Below are positions 51,998 through 64,000 of a stretch of DNA of 64,000 nt, piece by piece; within the stretch, counting starts at the first letter, position 1, and each line of letters begins with the position of its first letter. The notes beneath the pieces are model-generated. The model saw only the letters and a list, made by a program, of their open reading frames with translations. It had not been told where the DNA came from and made no database searches. Source of the stretch: Roseomonas genomospecies 6 (GTDB taxonomy: Bacteria; Pseudomonadota; Alphaproteobacteria; Azospirillales; Azospirillaceae). The stretch lies in NCBI RefSeq assembly GCF_008365375.1, contig NZ_QOKW01000013.1:62001-126000 (forward strand), in the 5' to 3' direction. Made by a program: the position numbers and the translations under genes.

Positions 51998-52026
51998 TTG
52001 ACGTGATCTGTGAGATTCGTTACAAA
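51998..52026 (+). promoter_or_regulatory. Predicted promoter of ilvE
   Basis: TTGACG (51998-52003) and TACAAA (52021-52026) are 17 bases apart, matching consensus at 5 of 6 and 4 of 6. It lies next to the start codon of the divergent MarR gene, so a MarR-bound operator here could affect both. The leader before the ilvE ATG would be about 100 bases. Confidence 0.5.
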
Positions 52027-52136
52027 TGGGTCAATAAGACAGACATAAACGAACAAAGGCCGCGAAACAAGGGCGGCTTTCGACAATTCCATTCCAAGCC
52101 CCGAGCAACGGGCCAAAGACCGAGGTAGGAACCGCC

Positions 52137-53009
52137 ATGTCCATCCTTCCCTTCGACGACCGCGACGGCGTGATCTGGTACGACGGCGCGCTGGTGCCGT
52201 GGCGCGAAGCGAATCTGCACGTCCTGTCGCACGGCCTGCATTACGCGAGCTGCGTGTTCGAGGGCGAGCGCGTCTACAACGGCAAGGTCTTCAAGCTGAC
52301 CGAGCACAGCGAGCGTCTGGCCGCCTCCGCCCGCATCCTGGGCTTCGAGCTTCCCTATACGGTGGCGGAGATCGACGCGGCGACGAACGAGACGGTGAAG
52401 GCGATGGGCTTCACCGACGCCTATGTCCGCCCGGTGGCGTGGCGCGGCAGCGAGATGATGGGCGTGGCCGCGCAGTCCAGCCGCATCCACGTCGCCATCG
52501 CCGTCTGGCAGTGGCCGAGCTATTTCAGCCCCGAGGCCAAGATGGCCGGCATCAAGCTGACCTGGGCGCCCTGGCGCCGCCCGGCCCCGGACACCGCCCC
52601 CACCGCGTCGAAGGCGGCGGGCCTCTACATGATCTGCACGCTCTCCAAGCACGCGGCGGAGGCGGAGGGCTATCAGGACGCGCTGATGCTCGACTACCGC
52701 GGCTATCTGGCCGAGGCGACCGGGGCGAACCTGTTCCTGGTGATGGACGGCAAGATCCACACCCCGAAGCCCGACTGCTTCCTGGACGGCATCACCCGCC
52801 GCACGGTGATCGACCTCGCCAAGACCCGCGGCATCGAGGTGATCGAACGCCACATCCAGCCGGAAGAGCTGGCGAACACCCAGGAAGTCTTCCTGACCGG
52901 CACCGCCGCGGAGGTCACCCCGGTCGGTCAGATCGGCGATTACCGCTTCACGCCGGGCCCCGTCTGCGAGACGCTGGTGAAGGACTACGACGCGCTGGTG
53001 CGCGGGTAA
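52137..53009 (+). CDS. ilvE: Branched-chain amino acid aminotransferase IlvE
   Basis: A PLP enzyme of fold type IV that makes or degrades Leu, Ile and Val using glutamate. The 290-residue protein starts MSILPFDDRDGVIWYDGALV. It has the GLHYASCVFEGERVY motif, the PLP lysine at about 159 (APTASKAAGLYM) and the conserved LAEATGANLFLV and VFLTGTAAEVTPV segments near the cofactor phosphate. It is closer to the short class found in many alphaproteobacteria. GAGGTAGGAA precedes the ATG. The divergent MarR gene may regulate it. Confidence 0.94.
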   Translation: MSILPFDDRDGVIWYDGALVPWREANLHVLSHGLHYASCVFEGERVYNGKVFKLTEHSERLAASARILGFELPYTVAEIDAATNETVKAMGFTDAYVRPVAWRGSEMMGVAAQSSRIHVAIAVWQWPSYFSPEAKMAGIKLTWAPWRRPAPDTAPTASKAAGLYMICTLSKHAAEAEGYQDALMLDYRGYLAEATGANLFLVMDGKIHTPKPDCFLDGITRRTVIDLAKTRGIEVIERHIQPEELANTQEVFLTGTAAEVTPVGQIGDYRFTPGPVCETLVKDYDALVRG

Positions 53010-55692
<2,683 letters not shown>

Positions 55693-55803
55693 TAACAAAG
55701 GCTCAATGCTTTGGTCCGATCATGACCTGAATACATTCGCTCCCTCTGATGCACGGCACCGGCGCACGGGGGGCGAGGCAGGGCAGGAAAGGGTCCGGGA
55801 CCC

Positions 55804-56931
55804 ATGAGCGACCAACTGAGCGACCAACTCACCAAGGACGACGTTGCCAGGCTGCTGTCGGACCCGTCTCCGAACAGCCGCTCCGAACTGGCGGTCAAGG
55901 TTGCCAAGCAGTTTTCCGCCCCCGCCTTGTCGGACAGCGAACGCAAGCTCGCCGAGGACATCATCCGCTTCATGGCCCGCGACGCGGTGGTGCGCGTGCG
56001 CCAATCGCTGGCCGAAAATCTCAAGGCCAACCCGGCGCTGCCGCGCGATGTCGCTCTGATGCTGGCGCGCGACGTGGAGGCGGTGGCGATCCCGGTCCTC
56101 AGCGTGTCCACCGTGCTGACCGACGCCGATCTCGTGGAGATCGTGCGGACGGGCACGGACGCCAAGCACACCGCCATCGCGCAGCGGCCGGCCCTGTCGG
56201 CCAGCGTCGCCGATGCGCTGATCGACACGGCATCGGAAGGGGCCGTGGCGGCTCTGATCGCCAACGAAGGCGCCGATCTGGGCGAGCGCACGCTCAACCG
56301 CGTCATCGAGCGCTTCGCCGACAGCGAAGCCGTGCAGGAACCGCTGGTCCAGCGGGCCCGCCTGCCGATCACCATCGCCGAACGGCTGGTCGCCCTGGTC
56401 TCGGAAAAGCTGCAACAGCATCTGGTGACCAACCACGATCTTCCGGCCAAGGTTGCCGCCGATCTGATCCTGCAAAGCCGCGAACGCGCCACCGTGTCCC
56501 TCTTCACGGGGGAAAGCGACGAGGGCGCGCTGGAACGGCTGGTCGCGCAATTGTCGCGCAGCGGGCGGCTGACCCCCTCGCTGCTGGTGCGGGCGCTGTG
56601 CATGGGGGATGCGGCCTTTTTCGAGACGGCTCTGTCCCATCTGGCGAACGTGCCGCTCACCAACGCCCGCCTGCTGATTCATGACGCCGGGCGGCTGGGG
56701 CTGAAATCCATCTACGACAAGGCGAAGCAGCCGCCGGCCCTTTTGCCCGCCTGCCGGATCGCGCTCGACGTGCTGAAGGAAACGCCTTACGACGGCGAGG
56801 CGCACGACATCGAACGCCACCGCCGCCGGGTGATCGAGCGAATCCTGACCCAGTACGAGGATCTGGCGGCGGAGGATCTGGACTACCTGCTCGCCAAGCT
56901 GGGCGATCTGATGCGCGACGGGGCCGATTGA
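55804..56931 (+). CDS. DUF2336 domain protein
   Basis: A 375-residue all-helical, HEAT-like protein. The DUF2336 domain spans most of the sequence: LTKDDVARLLSDPSPNSRSE, FMARDAVVRVRQSLAENLKA and LPRDVALMLARDVEAVAIPV. The family is confined mostly to alphaproteobacteria and has no settled function; some members are tied to motility or cell-cycle regulation. A CtrA-like box, TTAA-N7-TCAA (55692-55706), lies about 100 bases upstream. GGACCC before the ATG is a weak ribosome-binding site. Confidence 0.88.
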   Translation: MSDQLSDQLTKDDVARLLSDPSPNSRSELAVKVAKQFSAPALSDSERKLAEDIIRFMARDAVVRVRQSLAENLKANPALPRDVALMLARDVEAVAIPVLSVSTVLTDADLVEIVRTGTDAKHTAIAQRPALSASVADALIDTASEGAVAALIANEGADLGERTLNRVIERFADSEAVQEPLVQRARLPITIAERLVALVSEKLQQHLVTNHDLPAKVAADLILQSRERATVSLFTGESDEGALERLVAQLSRSGRLTPSLLVRALCMGDAAFFETALSHLANVPLTNARLLIHDAGRLGLKSIYDKAKQPPALLPACRIALDVLKETPYDGEAHDIERHRRRVIERILTQYEDLAAEDLDYLLAKLGDLMRDGAD

Positions 56932-57225
56932 CGTTTGGCCTGAGGTTCGGCGCGAACGTGAAGAAATGGGCGGCCCACTCCTCTGTCGGAGCTTGGTTCG
57001 CTCGGGCCGGCCGCGGGCCCGCTGCAATGAGCGGTCACCCTACCGGCCTTGTCCGCCTCCCGCCAGCCAGGGAATCGGGCTGCCACCCCCTATCGAAGGA
57101 AGGACCCCCTTCGACGCTCGCCGCAACCACCGGAGCGGCCCCGTCCCGCTTGCCTCCTCCTGCTCTTTTCGAATACTCCGTTCGGCCCGCCGAAGCGGGT
57201 TGCCGGAACCGCCTGTTGACGGGGC
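56932..57225. other. Intergenic region after the DUF2336 gene
   Basis: Nearly 300 bases with no supportable gene, terminator or promoter. Open frames here overlap in several directions and lack family similarity. Confidence 0.5.
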
Positions 57226-57438
57226 ATGGAGACCCTGGAGCAAATCGTTGCTTTGCAGTCGGCAGTCCGGGAGACGCTGGAGCGGAGACAGCGCCTTCTC
57301 GACCGGTCCAGAGAACGTTTGCTCTCCGCCGAGAAGGCGTTGAGAGCGTCTCGCCGCCTGATGCTGGGGAAGCACCGCGCTGAGGAACGGCCCGGAGCGG
57401 TCGCCCCAAACAACCGAGGGGCGGGGCGTGGAACATAG
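57226..57438 (+). CDS. Small predicted coiled-coil protein
   Basis: A 70-residue frame, METLEQIVALQSAVRETLER, continuing through a basic helical stretch (RRQRLLDRSRERLLSAEKAL) to a disordered Gly/Arg tail. The heptad spacing suggests a single helix or coiled coil. No family is recognised. It is followed directly by a hairpin terminator, which supports it as a transcribed unit. Coding status is uncertain. Confidence 0.45.
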   Translation: METLEQIVALQSAVRETLERRQRLLDRSRERLLSAEKALRASRRLMLGKHRAEERPGAVAPNNRGAGRGT

Positions 57439-57440
57439 AA

Positions 57441-57470
57441 AACGGGCGGAGCCTTTCGGCCCCGCCCGTT
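57441..57470. terminator. Terminator between the small gene and gyrB
   Basis: AACGGGCGG (57441-57449) pairs with CCGCCCGTT (57462-57470) around a 12-base loop that contains CTTTCGG. An A-run precedes it and a CACACTTTAT stretch follows. It may serve both the small plus-strand gene and gyrB from the other side. Confidence 0.7.
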
Positions 57471-57524
57471 CACACTTTATGTGTCACAATTCGCAGATTA
57501 TGCGTCAGGCGACAACAACCACGG

Positions 57525-61255
<3,731 letters not shown>

Positions 61256-61418
61256 CGCCAGGGCGGCGGGTGTGTCCGCGGGAAAGGCGGAAGGAGTGAA
61301 GGTCTGTCTGGCTTCGAGCAAAGCGTCCGATCCGGGATGCGGGAACCGGGCCACCGCACCCCACGAAGACGGGGTCCTGGGAGCGTCGGCCCGAAAAGCG
61401 CCGATCCGTCGGGACCGG

Positions 61419-62549
61419 TCACACACGCATCGGCATCAACACGTAAAGGGCCGTGGAGTCGGCAACGTCGCGCACGATGGTCGGCGATGCGGCGTCGGCC
61501 AACGAGAAGCGCGCGCCCTCGCCCTCGATCTGCTGCGTGATATCAAGCAGATAGCGAGAGTTGAAGCCGATTTCCAGGGGGCCTTCCTGGTAATTGACCT
61601 CCAACTCCTCCGTGGCGCTGCCGGCTTCGGGGCTGGTGGCGGACAGGGTCAGCGTGCCGCGGGTCAGCGACAGCTTCACCGCCCGGCTCTTCTCGGTGGA
61701 GATGGTGGCGACGCGGTCCACGGCAGCGGCGAACAGCTTGGCGTCCACCTCCATGGTCTTGTCGTTGCCGACCGGGATCACCCGCTCGTAATCCGGGAAG
61801 GTGCCGTCGATCAGCTTGGAGGTCACCACCACCGAATCGAAGGCGAAGCGGATCTTGTTGTCCGACAGCGACAGCTCGATGCGGTCGGCGGCCTCGTCGA
61901 TCAGCTTGCGGATCTCGTTCACGGTCTTGCGCGGAACGATCACGCCTGGGATGCCGGCGGCGCCTTCCGGCAGCGGCATCTCGACCCGCGCCAGACGGTG
62001 GCCGTCGGTCGCCACGGCGCGCAGCACCGGCAGCTCGGACCCGCCCGCCTTGGCCTTGGCGGCGTGCAGATAGATGCCGTTCAGGTAATAGCGCGTCTCT
62101 TCGGTCGAAATGGCGAAGCGGGTGCGGTCCACCAGCGCCCGCAGGTCGCCCGCCGTCAGATCGAAACGGTGCGGCAGGTCGCCGCCGGAAAGCTGCGGGA
62201 AATCCTCGACCGGCAGGCAGGACAGCTTGAACTGCGACCGGCCCGCGCGCAGCGTCAGAATCGTGCCGTCGCCGCCGATGTCCAGCTCCACCTGGCTGCC
62301 GTCGGGCAGCTTGCGCACGATGTCGTACAGCGTGTGGGCCGGGGCGGTGGTGCCGCCCGCGCGGGTCACCGTGGCCGGGACCGTTTCGACGATCTCCAGG
62401 TCCATGTCGGTGGCGGCCAGCGACAACTCGCCGTCATTCGCCCGCAACAGAACGTTGGACAGGATCGGAATGGTGTTCCTGCGCTCCACCACGCTCTGCA
62501 CATGACCAAGGGACCGGAGAAGGGCGGCGCGTTCGATGATGATGTTCAT
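61419..62549 (-). CDS. dnaN: DNA polymerase III sliding clamp (beta subunit)
   Basis: The dimeric ring that tethers DNA polymerase to the template. The 376-residue protein starts MNIIIERAALLRSLGHVQSV. Its three topologically similar domains show TLYDIVRKLPDGSQVELDIG, YYLNGIYLH, ATDGHRLARVEMP and the C-terminal peptide-binding groove end LYVLMPMRV. Length is normal (366-380). ATG 62549 fits the family; the open frame reaches 62675. dnaA does not precede it, so this dnaN-recF-gyrB group is separated from the usual dnaA gene. Confidence 0.96.
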   Translation of the reverse strand: MNIIIERAALLRSLGHVQSVVERRNTIPILSNVLLRANDGELSLAATDMDLEIVETVPATVTRAGGTTAPAHTLYDIVRKLPDGSQVELDIGGDGTILTLRAGRSQFKLSCLPVEDFPQLSGGDLPHRFDLTAGDLRALVDRTRFAISTEETRYYLNGIYLHAAKAKAGGSELPVLRAVATDGHRLARVEMPLPEGAAGIPGVIVPRKTVNEIRKLIDEAADRIELSLSDNKIRFAFDSVVVTSKLIDGTFPDYERVIPVGNDKTMEVDAKLFAAAVDRVATISTEKSRAVKLSLTRGTLTLSATSPEAGSATEELEVNYQEGPLEIGFNSRYLLDITQQIEGEGARFSLADAASPTIVRDVADSTALYVLMPMRV

Positions 62550-62666
62550 GCTGGTCGTCGTCTCGGCAGGTCGTGTTTTTGTGCGGTTTGCAGGCGTACC
62601 CATGCCGGTCCGGCCACAGTCCAACGGGCCGGAACGGGCGCGCATGATACCACAACGTCGGATTTG

Positions 62667-62685
62667 CCGAACCAAATTCGTTCGG
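62667..62685. promoter_or_regulatory. Inverted repeat upstream of dnaN
   Basis: CCGAAC and GTTCGG form a perfect 6-bp inverted repeat with a 7-base spacer, about 120 bases before the dnaN ATG. A possible -10 box (TATCAT on the minus strand, 62649-62644) lies just downstream. The GAAC-N7-GTTC arrangement is similar to, but not the same as, the alphaproteobacterial LexA box (GTTC-N7-GTTC). Confidence 0.4.
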
Positions 62686-62847
62686 GAGGGGGCCGCGGTC
62701 GCCGGAAAGGACGATTCCGGCCCGTCCGGAGGTCCGTGACGCCCCCGCGGGGCACCGCCGTAGGGGGATTGCGGCGGAAGCGGCGCGGGGGCCGATTCGC
62801 CTCGCGGAGACTCTCCGGCGCGGCCTGCGATGACCCGACGGTGCGGA

Positions 62848-63288
62848 TCAGTGCTGCCTGCGGGCCTCGGCCCGCTGCTTCAACGCGCCGTTCATCGCCT
62901 CGAACCCTTTGCGTACGGCTTCGAACGATGACGCAGGCATCATGCGGGGAAGCAGGCCGGTGAACCGCTCCGAGTGATGGAAACGGACACCGTCGGCAAC
63001 GGGCTCGATGCGGAAGATGTGCTCGCCGTCGAACAGTCCGGGGACGATCAGGCGGCCCTTCCACCGCAGTTGGCGCTCGGGCTCGGCAACAAGGACAAGG
63101 GGACGAAACGCCATGCCCTTCTGCCCGGGCGGTACGACGCGAATGGTCAGGCGTTCGCCGGCCCCGGCGATCCCCTCGATGCGCGTGATGAAGGGGTTCC
63201 AGCTTGGGTACGCGGCGAAATCGGCAAGGACGCCCCACACGATGGCGGGACTCGCGTCGATCGCGATGCTGGTGTCGATCTGCTTCAT
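62848..63288 (-). CDS. SRPBCC-family protein
   Basis: A 146-residue START/polyketide cyclase-type fold with a hydrophobic cavity. Hallmarks are IAIDASPAIVWGVLADFAAY and PSWNPFITRIEGIAGAGERL near the N-terminus, and the C-terminal helix MPASSFEAVRKGFEAMNGAL. Many relatives bind lipids or aromatic compounds; the ligand is unknown. ATG 63288 gives the family start MKQIDTSIAIDASP; the frame extends to 63339. Confidence 0.9.
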   Translation of the reverse strand: MKQIDTSIAIDASPAIVWGVLADFAAYPSWNPFITRIEGIAGAGERLTIRVVPPGQKGMAFRPLVLVAEPERQLRWKGRLIVPGLFDGEHIFRIEPVADGVRFHHSERFTGLLPRMMPASSFEAVRKGFEAMNGALKQRAEARRQH

Positions 63289-63385
63289 GGGCCGGTTATG
63301 CCGCACCGCGGAGCCGGATGCCAGCCTAGCCTTGAGCATTCCGCATCGAATGGCATGATCGAGGATGCCGATGAGCGGGGAGCCC

Positions 63386-64000
63386 TCACGAACTCCCGTT
63401 TTCCGTCGCGAATTCAGCCGCGAACTGCGCGTCCAGACCGGCGCGGTAGTCGGGGTACTTCAATTCCACCCCCAACTGGCGCTTGATCCGGTCGTTCTTC
63501 ACCCGACGGCAGTCGGCGTAGAAGCTGGCGGCCATCGGCGACAGGCCGGCCTCCTCGAACGGCACCAGGGGCGGCGGCTCCACACCCAGCAGGCCGCAGG
63601 CGTAGCTCACCACCTCGTGCGAGGGGGAGGGCAGGTCGTCGGCGACGTTGTAGACGGCGCCCAGCGTCGGCTTGTCCATCGAGGCGCGGAGCGTCGCCGC
63701 GATGTCCTCCACATGGATGCGGCTGAACACCTGCCCGGGCTTGTCCACCCGCCGGGCGGTGCCGTCGCGCACGTTGTCCAGCGCGCTGCGCCCCGGCCCG
63801 TAGATTCCGGCCAGCCGGAAGACGTGAACCGGGACGCCGTACTGCCGGTACAGGTTCAGCCAGCCGCGTTCCGCCTCGACGCGGCGCTTCTGCCGGTCGC
63901 CGGTGGGGCGCAGCCATGCCGCCTCGCCCACCCACTCCCCCTTGGTGTCTCCGTAGACCCCGGTGGTGGAGAGATAGCCGGCCCAATCCAGCGTCCGCAG
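63386..64000 (-). CDS. NAD-dependent epimerase/SDR family protein (5' part cut by window edge)
   Basis: The C-terminal 204 residues of an extended SDR protein. The visible part includes the Ser-Thr-Val-Tyr region YLSTTGVYGDTKGEW and FRLAGIYGPGRSALDNVRDG, with a tail LKYPDYRAGLDAQFAAEF. This is typical of the YeeZ-like SDR group, whose substrates are mostly unknown. The NAD-binding GxxGxxG motif lies beyond the window end. It ends 97 bases after the start of the SRPBCC gene, on the same strand. Confidence 0.88.
   Translation of the reverse strand: MRTLDWAGYLSTTGVYGDTKGEWVGEAAWLRPTGDRQKRRVEAERGWLNLYRQYGVPVHVFRLAGIYGPGRSALDNVRDGTARRVDKPGQVFSRIHVEDIAATLRASMDKPTLGAVYNVADDLPSPSHEVVSYACGLLGVEPPPLVPFEEAGLSPMAASFYADCRRVKNDRIKRQLGVELKYPDYRAGLDAQFAAEFATENGSS

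Noticed and set aside
56932..57225. Overlapping short frames between DUF2336 and the small gene
   Set aside because: Several mutually overlapping frames with biased composition and no family similarity; typical of GC-rich noncoding DNA.

Overview
The window looks like part of the main chromosome of a GC-rich alphaproteobacterium of the Rhodospirillales, most likely Azospirillum or a close relative. This is inferred from gene content, not from a database match. The pointers are a CtrA cell-cycle regulator beside flagellar genes, a Caulobacter-type FlbD activator, the alphaproteobacterial flagellin regulator FlaF, DUF1491, DUF1178 and DUF2336 proteins, and several TPR-glycosyltransferases. No rRNA, tRNA, CRISPR array, insertion sequence or prophage was seen.

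Layout. 1-10 kb: the 5' part of etfB, a PduO-type cobalamin adenosyltransferase, a Tat-exported family 1 glycosidase, small envelope proteins, an endonuclease III-like protein, an AhpD-like protein, a TPR-glycosyltransferase, a LivK-like binding protein, and a low-GC ankyrin protein built from two copies of one module. 10-20 kb: a second TPR-glycosyltransferase, an L,D-transpeptidase fused to an LprI-like domain, livHMG without livF, a chemoreceptor, lptF and a family 9 glycosyltransferase. 20-28 kb: flaF converging on the flgE-flgK-flgL hook operon. FlgE is about three times the usual size and FlgL about twice. 28-45 kb: a third TPR-glycosyltransferase, ctrA, fliI-fliJ, and a nine-gene minus-strand operon fliF-fliH-fliN-motA-flbD-flhA-flhF-flhG-fliK-like. 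45-53 kb: an XRE regulator, an HNH nuclease, an OmpR/EnvZ-type pair, a hybrid kinase, a cold-shock protein, and a MarR regulator divergent from ilvE. 53-64 kb: uvrB, a lipoprotein, a DUF2336 protein, then gyrB, recF and dnaN on the minus strand, a SRPBCC protein and a partial SDR epimerase.

How the parts work together. The flagellar section carries its own control circuit. Good sigma-54 (-24/-12) promoter matches lie directly upstream of flgE and fliF, and the sigma-54 activator FlbD is encoded inside the fliF operon. That layout suggests a feed-forward or autoregulatory loop. ctrA, the expected master regulator, sits divergently from fliI across a spacer with a cluster of TTAAC/GTTAA half-sites. 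fliG and motB are absent here, so the motor must be completed from elsewhere.

The most unusual observation is a module of about 80-100 residues repeated roughly six times in FlgE and apparently twice in FlgL, which may decorate the outside of the hook and the hook-filament junction. A second is a QueF-like T-fold protein that seems to have lost its catalytic cysteine. Start codons were chosen from ribosome-binding sites, overlaps and family lengths; uncertain ones are noted.
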